64,000 nucleotides of DNA from Arundinibacter roseus (lineage in GTDB: Bacteria; Bacteroidota; Bacteroidia; Cytophagales; Spirosomataceae), in contig NZ_SMJU01000010.1 of NCBI RefSeq assembly GCF_004348825.1, positions 124,001 to 188,000 of the forward strand. The letters are read 5' to 3'. The number at the start of each line of letters is the position of its first letter. Position 1 is the first letter of the stretch. The notes below the pieces were generated by a model. It was not told the DNA's origin. It saw only the letters and a list, made by a program, of their open reading frames with translations, and ran no database searches. Positions 17,669-26,272 of the stretch are shown in pieces. Made by a program: the position numbers and the translations under genes.

Positions 17669-18259
17669 ATGAACTACTTTTTTTTATGTTTGAGTTGGGT
17701 GCTTTACGGTGCCCTCCACAGCATTTTAGCTACGCACACACTAAAAGATTGGGTTGCCAGCTGTTGCCCCCGAATGTTCAACTACTATCGGCTTTTTTAT
17801 AACTTTCTGGCACTTGTACTTTTTTTTCTGATTCTATGGTATCAAAGACAAATACCCCCGGTTTTTTTATGGACACCCGGATTTTACTCTTCCCTCGGCG
17901 GAGGAACACTTGCCGGTGTGGGAGGAGGTGTGCTTTTGATGGCAATTTTTCACTATAACTTACTTGAATTCAGTGGATTGGATTCATTTGAAATATTCCA
18001 AAAAACGTCTGCTCAGCTCAATACACGGGGACTTTCGCAGTGGGTTCGGCATCCGTTATATACAGGTACTTTGCTGGTTTTATGGGGTTTATGGATTAGA
18101 AATCCTGTGTTCAGCGGGCTTGCTACGGCTGTTTGTCTGAGTGCCTATATCCGAATTGGCATTTACTTTGAAGAGAAAAAACTACTTTGCGAATTTGGCG
18201 AAAATTACCGGGTCTATCAGCAGCGCGTTCCCATGCTGTTCCCGACCCTTTTCACATAA
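17669..18259 (+). CDS. Membrane protein of the isoprenylcysteine methyltransferase/NnrU-like group
   Basis: A 196-residue integral membrane protein with about five hydrophobic segments. The C-terminal motif RHPLYTGTLLVLWGLW followed by EEKKLLCEFGENYRVYQQRVP is the SAM-binding signature of the ICMT/PEMT/NnrU fold, so a small-molecule, lipid or thiol methyltransferase is likely (methanethiol S-methyltransferases belong here too). The substrate cannot be read from sequence. A TACTTTTC element at about 17640 is one base off the promoter consensus. It is convergent with the ompH cluster across a terminator. Confidence 0.7.
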   Translation: MNYFFLCLSWVLYGALHSILATHTLKDWVASCCPRMFNYYRLFYNFLALVLFFLILWYQRQIPPVFLWTPGFYSSLGGGTLAGVGGGVLLMAIFHYNLLEFSGLDSFEIFQKTSAQLNTRGLSQWVRHPLYTGTLLVLWGLWIRNPVFSGLATAVCLSAYIRIGIYFEEKKLLCEFGENYRVYQQRVPMLFPTLFT

Positions 18260-18261
18260 AA

Positions 18262-18285
18262 AAAGCGGAGCAAATGCCCCGCTTT
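18262..18285. terminator. Terminator between the membrane methyltransferase and ompH
   Basis: AAAGCGG (18262-18268) and CCGCTTT (18279-18285) with a 10-base loop, and an A-run on the left. It is positioned to end the uppS-bamA-ompH transcript on the minus strand. Confidence 0.7.
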
Positions 18286-18314
18286 CCAACAATAGGATTA
18301 TTTGTTAAGTCTGC

Positions 18315-18917
18315 TTATTTTTTTGGTGCCGTAGCAGGGGCTGGCGCAGCAGGCGTTTCACCAGCTTTAGGATCAACGCCCAATTGCTTCAACACTAAAT
18401 CCGTTACGTTATTATCTTCTGATCCTACGTACAACAGGATTGGAGTAGTATTTGCACCTGCATCCGAATTTAGAATATACAGGTAGTTGTTAGCTTTACC
18501 TACTTCCTGAATCGCCGTATTGATTTTGGTCAATACCGGCTCAATCAGCTGCTGATACTTGTTTTGCAGTGATGTTTCAGAGTTACGCTGTAATTCCTGA
18601 ATTGAGTTTTGCAGGTTTTGCAATTCCTTCTCTTTATCAGTACGAAGCACATCTGCCATACCGGCGGCTGCCTTGTTGTAGTTGTCCAGTTTTTCCTGAA
18701 ACTCCTTGTATTTATCAGAAAGCGCTTTATCAAGCTGAGCTTTTGTGATTTCGAGCTCATTCTGTATTTTTTTACTTTCAGGAAGTTTACCAAGAATAAA
18801 ATCGACGTTTGTATATCCTATTTTGGTTGGGGCCGCTGCGGGGGTGGTGGTTTGAGCAAACAGAGGGGCGCATGCTACTGCCAAAACCGTCATAAGGGCA
18901 ATTACTTGTTTTTTCAT
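18315..18917 (-). CDS. OmpH/Skp-family periplasmic chaperone (copy 2)
   Basis: Periplasmic holdase that carries unfolded outer-membrane proteins to BamA. The signal peptide (residues 1-21, ends LFAQ) leads to a short beta segment (KIGYTNVDFILGKLPE), then a long charged coiled-coil pair (residues 45-130) and a return strand (NYLYILNSDA). The Ala/Pro-rich end (GETPAAPAPATAPKK) is low-complexity. It is last in the uppS-bamA-ompH-ompH series, 18 bases after the paralogue, which is the normal Bacteroidota arrangement. Confidence 0.9.
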   Translation of the reverse strand: MKKQVIALMTVLAVACAPLFAQTTTPAAAPTKIGYTNVDFILGKLPESKKIQNELEITKAQLDKALSDKYKEFQEKLDNYNKAAAGMADVLRTDKEKELQNLQNSIQELQRNSETSLQNKYQQLIEPVLTKINTAIQEVGKANNYLYILNSDAGANTTPILLYVGSEDNNVTDLVLKQLGVDPKAGETPAAPAPATAPKK

Positions 18918-18935
18918 TGGAAAGAGATTTATTTA

Positions 18936-19511
18936 TTATTTAGGTTTTTTGGTTAAACTATTTTGGTTGGTTGCCTCGGCGGAAGCAGGCACAGGCTTGG
19001 TATCTATTCCTAATTCTTCCAAGATATAATCTGTGTAGTCATGACGCGGGTTGGTATAAACCATCACAAAATCACTGGATTTATCAAACAGAAATTCCAG
19101 CCTTCGTTGAGCACATACTTTCTCTACGGCCCTCTGCACGCGTTCCAGCACGGGTTTCATGAGTTCTTTCTTTTTTTCAAACATCATTCCATCCATGCCA
19201 AATACCTTATTGTTGTATTCGCGGGCTTCAAGTTCTTTTTCTTTCAGTTCGTTTTGACGTTTGCGTTTCAGCTCATCAGTCAGCAGCACTTCTTCGGCCA
19301 TGAATGCCCGTTGCAGGCGATCTATTTCTGCAAATTTTTCCTGAATCTCCTTCGCCCATTTTTCAGAAAACTGATTCATTTCCGATTGGGCCTTCTGATA
19401 TTCGGGCATTTTGCTCGTTATATATTCCATATCAACATACCCAAATTTCTGTGCCTGAGCGTGAAGACAGAAAAAAGAAAGCAAAACTACTAAAAATACA
19501 TTCTTCTTCAT
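18936..19511 (-). CDS. OmpH/Skp-family periplasmic chaperone (copy 1)
   Basis: A 191-residue Skp-like chaperone with signal peptide (KNVFLVVLLSFFCLHAQA), the strand KFGYVDMEYITSKMPEY, long charged helices, and the conserved closing part LEFLFDKSSDFVMVYTNP. The C-terminal tail is Thr/Ser/Lys-rich. It lies 49 bases downstream of bamA and 18 bases upstream of copy 2. The two paralogues differ clearly in sequence, which argues against a very recent duplication. Confidence 0.9.
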   Translation of the reverse strand: MKKNVFLVVLLSFFCLHAQAQKFGYVDMEYITSKMPEYQKAQSEMNQFSEKWAKEIQEKFAEIDRLQRAFMAEEVLLTDELKRKRQNELKEKELEAREYNNKVFGMDGMMFEKKKELMKPVLERVQRAVEKVCAQRRLEFLFDKSSDFVMVYTNPRHDYTDYILEELGIDTKPVPASAEATNQNSLTKKPK

Positions 19512-19560
19512 GAGAAGCGTCTGGTTTTTTGCACTCTATAACGAAACCTATCCTGCATTA

Positions 19561-22149
19561 TTATCGGATTTGCTGTCCGATGGTAAAATGGAATTGGCCG
19601 CCACTCCGGGTATTTTGTCCCTGAATCCTGTCGAATCCATAGCCCCAGTCAATTCCCAAAAGTCCGAAGGCAGGCATAAAAATACGGGCGCCCACACCAG
19701 CTGAGCGTTTAATGTCGAAAGGATTGAAATCCTGATAATTTCCCCAGTTATTTCCACCTTCTGCAAAACCAAGCAGGAATATCGTGGCCTGTGGATTGAG
19801 CGAAACCGGATACCGAAGTTCCATCACAAATTTATTGTACACCACTCCACCACCACCGGCAAGGCTGCCATTAGGACTAAGCGGACCTACTTTGCGGTCG
19901 CCATAGCCACGCAAACCAATGATGTCCTGATCGGCCAACGCAAAAGATCCCTGACCAGCCAAACCTGAGCCACCTACGATGAAGCGTCCGAATGGGCTAA
20001 GGCCGACTTTGTCGCCATAACTCCCCAGGAAGCCCATGTGTGCCCGGGCGCTCAGCACGAGTTTTCCAGTGATTGTTGCATACCAACTAGCGTCAAACAT
20101 CCATTTGTGGTATTCCACCAATTTGAATTTCTCCTGCTCATCCGAAAAATCACGCGTTCTGAATGCGGAATAGGGAGGCGTAAAAGTTGCACTAAGTGAA
20201 AACGATGACCCGCTGCGTGGATATTGGAAATCGCTCAGGGTATTTCGTGACAGCGTGGTATTGAACGTAATGTTGTTCGAGATACCGTTGTTATAGCCGA
20301 TGCTGAAAAAGTCCAGGCTGTCCAATCGGTAGCGTTGCAGCGACAGCGAATGACTCAGCACCAAAAAGCGGTCGGGTTCTTTGAGGCGACGCCCAAGCGA
20401 GAACGTGATTCCGTTGTTGTAGTATGAGCCGATAAAGGTTTGCCGACCCGCCGCAACCCGCGTATACATAGAGGCAAAATCGGTGATCCGGTAAACGGTA
20501 CGGGTAAGCGCTACCCCAAAATTGATCGGTTTTTTGCCACCAAACCATGGTTCGCTAAATGAAAGCGAATAGGTTTGAAACTGACGTCCGTTGGCCTGAA
20601 AACGCACCGAAAGCTTTTGGCCATCGCCCGAAGGCAGTGGGCGCCAGGTAGAGCGATTGGGGATATTCCGAATCGAGAAGTTATTAAATACAAGTCCGAG
20701 AGTACCAACAAATCCAATGTAGCCTCCCCATCCACCCGAAAGCTCAATCTGATCGGAAGGTTTTTCTTCTACTGTATATTCTATATCAACCGTTCCATCG
20801 CCTTGGTTGGGAATTGGGTTAATTTGTATTTTCTCAGGATCAAAATAGCCCATTTGCGACAGCTGACGCTGCGTGTTGATTAGCTCGGTCTTACTGAATT
20901 TCTGACCCGGCAGCGTAAACAACTCCCGAAGCACCACGCGATCACTCGTTTTGGTATTTCCGTTCAGAATAATGCGGTTGATAGTCGCCTGTTTTCCTTC
21001 AAAAATTCGTATTTCAATATCAATGGAATCTTTCAAAACCGAGGTTTCGACCGGAAGCGCACGGAAGTACAGATAGCCGTCGTCCATGTACAATGAACTT
21101 ACATCACCGCCAGGAATTCCGTTGATTTTTTTATCCAATTCTTCCGGATTATAAACATCTCCTTTTTTAAGACCCAAAATTATATTCAGCCGGTCAGTCG
21201 TGTGCAGGTAATTTCCTGACCAGGTAATGCTACGGTAAAAATATTTAGGACCTTCTTCAATACGCATCAGGATTTTAATGGTTTCCTGACCTTCGTTCTG
21301 AATGGAGTCAAACTCAATCGTTGCATCGCGATACCCATTTTTGCGGTAGTAGGCAATGAGTTTTTCTTTATCCTCGTCGTACGTTTTGGGAATATATTTG
21401 GAAGGCGTAAACAAGTGCCAAAGCTTTTTTTCTTTGGTTTTTTTCAGCTTGCGTTTCAGTTTTGAGTCAGCTATAGCTTCGTTTCCCTCAATGATAATTT
21501 CATCAATCTTAACCTTATTGCCCTTATCAATGGTAAAATTCAGGGTTGCCTGTCCACGGGTAGAATCGGGAATTTGCACCACTTTTACAGATGTGTTATA
21601 AAAGCCTTTATCCATAAAGTGCTTTTTGATAACCAGTTGGGTATTTTTAATTACCGTTGGCGTAATAACCCGTCCTTTAATCAATTTCACTTTATCGTTC
21701 AGCGTTTCGCGTTCTCCTTTACGGATTCCCGAAAACGTAACTGTGTATAAGCGAGGGCGTTCTTTAATATGAATATTGAGCCAAACCTTTCCTCCTTCTA
21801 CCTTTGTGGCCAGAATTTCTACATCGTCCAATGTTCCAAAATCCATCATCCGTTTAATAGATGACGAAATTGCCGGGCCGGGTACGCGCATTTTGTCTCC
21901 GGCTTTCAACCCTGAAATAGAAATCATGGAGTTCGGATCCAGAAACTGAGTTCCAGAAACGGTCACCTCGGCTACTTCATATTCTTTGGGATCGGCATAA
22001 TTGATTGCCGGTGCTTCTTTCGTCGCCGTCGGTTTGGTGTTACCTCCCAGGCCAATCCGCTGTGCATCTGCCGAAATAGCACTAAGGCAAGCAAGTAGCA
22101 AGGCCCATCCTGTACATTTGAAAGACGTAGACATTTTTACAAATTTCAT
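19561..22149 (-). CDS. bamA: Outer-membrane protein assembly factor BamA
   Basis: Central beta-barrel of the outer-membrane protein insertase. At 862 residues it fits the family. Residues 1-30 are a signal peptide ending near ISADAQ. Residues 45-460 hold the five POTRA domains, readable by phrases such as VKLIKGRVITP, VDEIIIEGN-like KIDEIIIEGNEAI, and RIILNGNTKTSDRVVLRE. The barrel covers about 480-862, and its GLRGYGDRKVGPL stretch is the loop-6 VRGF/Y-type region. It sits 12 bases downstream of uppS and is followed by two ompH genes, so UppS, BamA and chaperones are co-expressed. Confidence 0.96.
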   Translation of the reverse strand: MKFVKMSTSFKCTGWALLLACLSAISADAQRIGLGGNTKPTATKEAPAINYADPKEYEVAEVTVSGTQFLDPNSMISISGLKAGDKMRVPGPAISSSIKRMMDFGTLDDVEILATKVEGGKVWLNIHIKERPRLYTVTFSGIRKGERETLNDKVKLIKGRVITPTVIKNTQLVIKKHFMDKGFYNTSVKVVQIPDSTRGQATLNFTIDKGNKVKIDEIIIEGNEAIADSKLKRKLKKTKEKKLWHLFTPSKYIPKTYDEDKEKLIAYYRKNGYRDATIEFDSIQNEGQETIKILMRIEEGPKYFYRSITWSGNYLHTTDRLNIILGLKKGDVYNPEELDKKINGIPGGDVSSLYMDDGYLYFRALPVETSVLKDSIDIEIRIFEGKQATINRIILNGNTKTSDRVVLRELFTLPGQKFSKTELINTQRQLSQMGYFDPEKIQINPIPNQGDGTVDIEYTVEEKPSDQIELSGGWGGYIGFVGTLGLVFNNFSIRNIPNRSTWRPLPSGDGQKLSVRFQANGRQFQTYSLSFSEPWFGGKKPINFGVALTRTVYRITDFASMYTRVAAGRQTFIGSYYNNGITFSLGRRLKEPDRFLVLSHSLSLQRYRLDSLDFFSIGYNNGISNNITFNTTLSRNTLSDFQYPRSGSSFSLSATFTPPYSAFRTRDFSDEQEKFKLVEYHKWMFDASWYATITGKLVLSARAHMGFLGSYGDKVGLSPFGRFIVGGSGLAGQGSFALADQDIIGLRGYGDRKVGPLSPNGSLAGGGGVVYNKFVMELRYPVSLNPQATIFLLGFAEGGNNWGNYQDFNPFDIKRSAGVGARIFMPAFGLLGIDWGYGFDRIQGQNTRSGGQFHFTIGQQIR

Positions 22150-22161
22150 AGCTTATTTCTT

Positions 22162-22908
22162 TTACCTCCCTACTTTTATCTGTTCACTGGTTTTTCCAAA
22201 TCTACGTTCTCGCCGCTGAAAGGCCACAATTGCTTCATACAAATGGGCTCTTCGGAAATCGGGCCAGTAAACTTCATCATATATATACAACTCAGCGTAC
22301 GCGAGTTGCCATAAAAGAAAGTTGCTGATTCGATGATCTCCGCCGGTACGAAGCATCAGGTCCACGTCGGGCCGTCCCCGGGTAGCCAATCGTTCGTTTA
22401 GTAGACCCTCGGAGATGTCTTCGGGTTGTAACGTCCCTTCTTTTACTTCCCGAGCCAGCTGTTGCGTGGCCTGAATGATGTCCCATTTGCCACTATATCC
22501 CAACGCAAGTATCAAATTAAGACCGGTATTTTGGCTGGTTTTTTCGATGGCTTCCGCCAATTGCCGCTGACAACCGGTAGGGAGGCTATTTACATCGCCA
22601 ATCGAATCCAGGCGGACATTATTTTTTTGCAAGGTAGGAAGTTCATCCCGAATGGTTTGTACCAGAAGTTCCATCAAAGCCTGTACTTCCATGCGGGGTC
22701 TGCCCCAGTTTTCAGTCGAAAACGCATAAAGGGTCAGGTATTCTACTCCCAGTTCGGCACAGCCTTCGGTGGCTTCACGAACGGCTTTAATGGCATTTCT
22801 ATGGCCAAAAACACGCGCAGCGCCCTGCTTCTGAGCCCATCTGCCGTTGCCGTCCATGATAACGGCAATGTGCTTTGGCAGATTGCTCAGGTCAATGAGT
22901 TCTTTCAT
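22162..22908 (-). CDS. uppS: Isoprenyl (undecaprenyl) diphosphate synthase
   Basis: cis-Prenyltransferase that makes the C55 carrier lipid for cell-wall and O-antigen synthesis; at the cytoplasmic face of the membrane. Motifs: HIAVIMDGNGRWAQKQG (catalytic Asp, phosphate-binding loop), YLTLYAFSTENWGRP, NLILALGYSGKWDI, and the C-terminal DVDLMLRTGGDHRISNFLLWQ (shortened here: DLMLRTGGDHRISNFLLW). The length of 248 residues is normal. It leads the bamA-ompH-ompH transcript. The 193-base gap before it (22909-23101) has no gene and no clear terminator for the upstream regulator. Confidence 0.97.
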   Translation of the reverse strand: MKELIDLSNLPKHIAVIMDGNGRWAQKQGAARVFGHRNAIKAVREATEGCAELGVEYLTLYAFSTENWGRPRMEVQALMELLVQTIRDELPTLQKNNVRLDSIGDVNSLPTGCQRQLAEAIEKTSQNTGLNLILALGYSGKWDIIQATQQLAREVKEGTLQPEDISEGLLNERLATRGRPDVDLMLRTGGDHRISNFLLWQLAYAELYIYDEVYWPDFRRAHLYEAIVAFQRRERRFGKTSEQIKVGR

Positions 22909-23101
22909 TTCGCAGGCCTAATTTTAACTTTTTTTAACACAAATATTCTCGATTAATCAGCCGGAATTGGGGGAATTCCCGTAGAAATATGCTTAACACA
23001 TTACTTCACAACGTTTTACTTCCGACCCCGTCTGCCAAATAAGGCGCAATTTAGGCATAAGTCTGACCTCTTCAAAATCAATAGCTTGTGTAATTTCAGG
23101 A

Positions 23102-23878
23102 TTACAAATTAAGGAGTATCCGAATCGCTTCGGCATAGGTAGTTCCGCTGTGCAGCGTGGTTGCTTTTCGATCTCGCAGTTGAATAATAAATTTTCCGTT
23201 AAAGTAGCGTTGGACTTCCCCCAAATGATGCGTATTGATCATGGCCGAGCGGCTGATGCGCATGAAGTGCGCCGGGAGTTTTTCTTCCAGGGTAGTAAGG
23301 GTATGGGACACCAGGTATTGCTGTCCTTCGAGAGTATTTAAAAAAACGTATTTGTCTTCGGCCTCAAAATGCGAAACCTCTGTTAATGGAATAAGCAGAA
23401 TGCGGTCGCCGGATTTGACCGACATGGAAAACATTTCGCGTTTGGGCTGCATGCGTTCCAATAATCTCATCATGTTTTCGGCCTGTATGCCGGGCAGAGT
23501 TGCCTGAGTGGCTTCCATGCGGGATTTGAGCTTTTCGACGGTTTTTGCCAGGCGCTCATTTTCGATAGGTTTGAGCAGATAATCAACCGAATTTTCCTCA
23601 AAGGCCCGAATCGCATACTGATCATAGGCCGTGGCAAATACTACCATAGGCATTTGGCTCACACGTGCCAGCATTTCAAATCCGTTAAGGATGGGCATTT
23701 CTATATCAAGAAAAATGAGATCCGGCGCATGCTTCTCGATAAGCGCCAACCCCTCAGCTCCATTATGCGCCTCAGCCAGTATATCAAATGTATCTGAATA
23801 GCCACCCAACAACCGCCGCAGTCGATTCAGGGCAAGCTGTTCGTCGTCAATAATTAGTGTTCGCAGGGGTAATTTCAT
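23102..23878 (-). CDS. LytTR-family response regulator
   Basis: DNA-binding partner of a LytS-type kinase. Residues 5-122 form a receiver domain with LIIDDEQ, the phosphoacceptor site LIFLDIEMPILNG and KP in LLKPIEN. Residues 150-258 are the LytTR beta-sheet DNA-binding domain (YFNGKFIIQLRDRKA). It lies 82 bases downstream of the pentapeptide-repeat kinase in the same direction, so the two are its likely pair. Target genes are unknown; the TonB-dependent receptor upstream in the cluster is a candidate. Confidence 0.93.
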   Translation of the reverse strand: MKLPLRTLIIDDEQLALNRLRRLLGGYSDTFDILAEAHNGAEGLALIEKHAPDLIFLDIEMPILNGFEMLARVSQMPMVVFATAYDQYAIRAFEENSVDYLLKPIENERLAKTVEKLKSRMEATQATLPGIQAENMMRLLERMQPKREMFSMSVKSGDRILLIPLTEVSHFEAEDKYVFLNTLEGQQYLVSHTLTTLEEKLPAHFMRISRSAMINTHHLGEVQRYFNGKFIIQLRDRKATTLHSGTTYAEAIRILLNL

Positions 23879-23960
23879 GGCAAAGTAACGTTGACCAAAA
23901 AGTTGTAAATGTACCTATTTATCTCAAAAATTGGGTGCTAACAGCAAAAGCTGAAAGAAC

Positions 23961-25451
23961 TCAGGCTGGCGAAAAAGTAGATTCCGGTGGCATTTCTTCC
24001 AGACGTTGCTTCCGAATACGCACACACACATGCTTGTCCGGCATATTGCGTAGCTCCACGGAAGCATCTTCCTGATACAGCAATCGAAGTTTTTCCTGAA
24101 TGCTCCTAATGCCATAACCCGCCGAAAGGTTCTCACGAAATGCGGGGCCGTTGTCGTGCACACAGAGCATCAGCCAGCCATTTTCTTCATAAATATGTAC
24201 CCGAATGTACCCGTTCTCGGAGATTTTACTAATCCCATGTTTTACGGAATTTTCAACAATTGGCTGCAACAAAAATCGGGGAATGGCCAGCTCTTTGGTC
24301 GTAGCGCTATCCACCTGTACTTCAAAATTCAGTCGATCACCAAACCGCACCTGTTCGACCTGCAGATAGGTTTGGACCATTTCCAGTTCGTTCTGTATGC
24401 TATCAAAATACTCGTCGTTGGTGCGGCCGGTGGTGTAGCGAAATAAGCGGGCAAGTAAGATGGTCATGAGCTCCGCCTTGTCGGGGTCTTCGTGCACCAG
24501 GCTGGCGATGCTGTTCAGCGAATTATACAAAAAATGGGGATTGATACGCGCCTGCAGGGCGTTTAGTTCAGCGCGGGTTTTGAGCTTTTCCAACGTGAGT
24601 AATTGGTACTCCTGCTCGGAAATTTTGTGGGTGAGTTGCCGGCCCTGCCGGTTGAGGTAATAAAAAAGATTAGCCATCATCAGCGGCCCGAGGGTAAACA
24701 GGTACCAGCGCGATGAGGTGTAGCTCAAACCTTCCGGCTTTTCAACAGGGACATTCTGAAATATGTACTGTCCCCACACAAAATACAAAACGGTGGCAAA
24801 TAAGAGGTAGCCCCCGATTACGACCAAACTAAGAAAACCGTACCGAATCCAGTTTTTTGAAAAGGCCTGATCCAGCCAGGGCGAAATCCAGGATGTGAGC
24901 TGCACGGTAAGGATGCCCGACAGTACGTTGGTAACTACCACATACTGATTTATACGCACCACATGTGGATCAGATTCTGTAAAAATCTGATCCGTAAAAA
25001 AGATAATGCCGCTGGATCCATACACAAAAATGGCTCCTACGAGCATGGCCGTCACCATGCCAATCCAGCTTTGACTTTGCAGCAGAGCGACCAGATTCAG
25101 ATCTGTCCAGCGAAAGGATTTTCCTTTGGAAGAAAAACTGAGATCCAGCCCGTCAATCAGCGCACCGGTCAGGTCGGCGTCTTTCAGGTTGGAATAGCTC
25201 AGATCGGCATCGGTCAGGTCGGCATTTCGAAAGTTGGCACCCGTCAAATTAGCCGCCCGAATGCGGGCTTTGCGCAAAATAGCTCCTTCAAACGATGCAC
25301 CGTTCAGATTGGAATAACTCAGGTTGGCCCCGGTCAGGTCCTGTCTGCTAAAATCAAACTCCCGCAGATTTGATCCTACCATTCGGACCTGACCAGATTC
25401 CTGCTGTTTTCCGGTAAATAGGTTTGCCCAAAACATACACACGTGCGGCAT
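23961..25451 (-). CDS. Pentapeptide-repeat/membrane histidine kinase fusion (LytS type)
   Basis: A 496-residue sensor kinase with an unusual N-terminus. Residues 27-106 are 16 consecutive A(N/D)LxX pentapeptides (SNLRE, QDLTG, ANLSY and so on), which form a right-handed square helix. Four membrane segments follow (about 128-152, 172-192, 205-232, 253-270). The kinase part starts near residue 280 with a coiled linker, then the His box INPHFLYNSLNSIASL, the N-box LLQPIVENSVKHGI and the G-box AGYGIRSIQEKLRLL. No signal peptide is seen, so the repeats are probably cytoplasmic. The cognate regulator is just downstream. Confidence 0.9.
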   Translation of the reverse strand: MPHVCMFWANLFTGKQQESGQVRMVGSNLREFDFSRQDLTGANLSYSNLNGASFEGAILRKARIRAANLTGANFRNADLTDADLSYSNLKDADLTGALIDGLDLSFSSKGKSFRWTDLNLVALLQSQSWIGMVTAMLVGAIFVYGSSGIIFFTDQIFTESDPHVVRINQYVVVTNVLSGILTVQLTSWISPWLDQAFSKNWIRYGFLSLVVIGGYLLFATVLYFVWGQYIFQNVPVEKPEGLSYTSSRWYLFTLGPLMMANLFYYLNRQGRQLTHKISEQEYQLLTLEKLKTRAELNALQARINPHFLYNSLNSIASLVHEDPDKAELMTILLARLFRYTTGRTNDEYFDSIQNELEMVQTYLQVEQVRFGDRLNFEVQVDSATTKELAIPRFLLQPIVENSVKHGISKISENGYIRVHIYEENGWLMLCVHDNGPAFRENLSAGYGIRSIQEKLRLLYQEDASVELRNMPDKHVCVRIRKQRLEEMPPESTFSPA

Positions 25452-25525
25452 TTTTTAGTAGTTAGTATTTGGTGCCTTTCCGATGCAGAAAAACAGCATG
25501 AATATACATAGTTCGTTTCAAAAGT

Positions 25526-26179
25526 TTAATTACACTGGCTCAGCATCCAGGCCGCCTGCTCTTTTCCCCAGCCAGGGTGTAGCTCCGTTTCGGGGCGAAA
25601 CTCAGCGTATTTTTCAAGGGCTTTTTCAAGGACTGGTTTCGCCATTTTTTTTCCGCCGCCAAACTGATCCGGTGTATACAGCAGCGTTGTGCCCCGCAGC
25701 GTGTAGATACGCGGGTTATTTGGGTCAAGGGCGGTGGCTTTGGCCAGGCTTTCTTCAAATTTAGTGCCGTAGGTTTGCCAGCGGCTCATGGGGTCTGCCG
25801 CAAGCCGGGCCTGCTGCACCTGTGCTTTCATGACCCACAACTCCGACGACTCTCCGGTTAGGGCTTCGGCTTCTTTCAGGAACGCATCGGCTTTGTCGGA
25901 CATTTGGTCTTTTTCAAGCATATCTTCTCCCATAAATCCCAAAGAACTGTAACAGTAAGCGGCATAGTAGCGAGGCAGCCATTGAGTAGGTTCGGCGGAG
26001 GCAATCCGTTCAAACCTGTTGGCGAGCCCCAGCAACTCGTCGCGTTTGGGCTCGCCTGCCATCGATTGGTGCAGGGCTCGCAGGGCCGACTTCATGGCCT
26101 CGGTGTACTTTTCGGTTTGTGCAAAAGAAACCTGCATGGCAAAAACAAAAATCAGGAGTGTAAAAACGGTCTTTTTCAT
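25526..26179 (-). CDS. Exported TPR-like protein of unknown function
   Basis: 217 residues with a signal peptide (KTVFTLLIFVFAMQVSFAQ). The mature part is alpha-helical with TPR-like phrases: RYYAAYCYSSLGFMG, KAQVQQARLAAD and ATALDPNNPRIYTLRGTTLL. It is likely periplasmic. It sits between a TonB-dependent receptor gene (93 bases upstream) and the pentapeptide kinase gene (74 bases downstream) on the same strand. Co-occurrence suggests a role in receptor-linked transport or signalling, but no catalytic motif is present. Confidence 0.75.
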   Translation of the reverse strand: MKKTVFTLLIFVFAMQVSFAQTEKYTEAMKSALRALHQSMAGEPKRDELLGLANRFERIASAEPTQWLPRYYAAYCYSSLGFMGEDMLEKDQMSDKADAFLKEAEALTGESSELWVMKAQVQQARLAADPMSRWQTYGTKFEESLAKATALDPNNPRIYTLRGTTLLYTPDQFGGGKKMAKPVLEKALEKYAEFRPETELHPGWGKEQAAWMLSQCN

Positions 26180-26272
26180 GATGAATAGATGGTTAAATTG
26201 TATCTGGAAAATGTAAAAAATGATAATTAACAGTGAATAAAATTTTGCTTTAATACTATCATAATCAATAAA

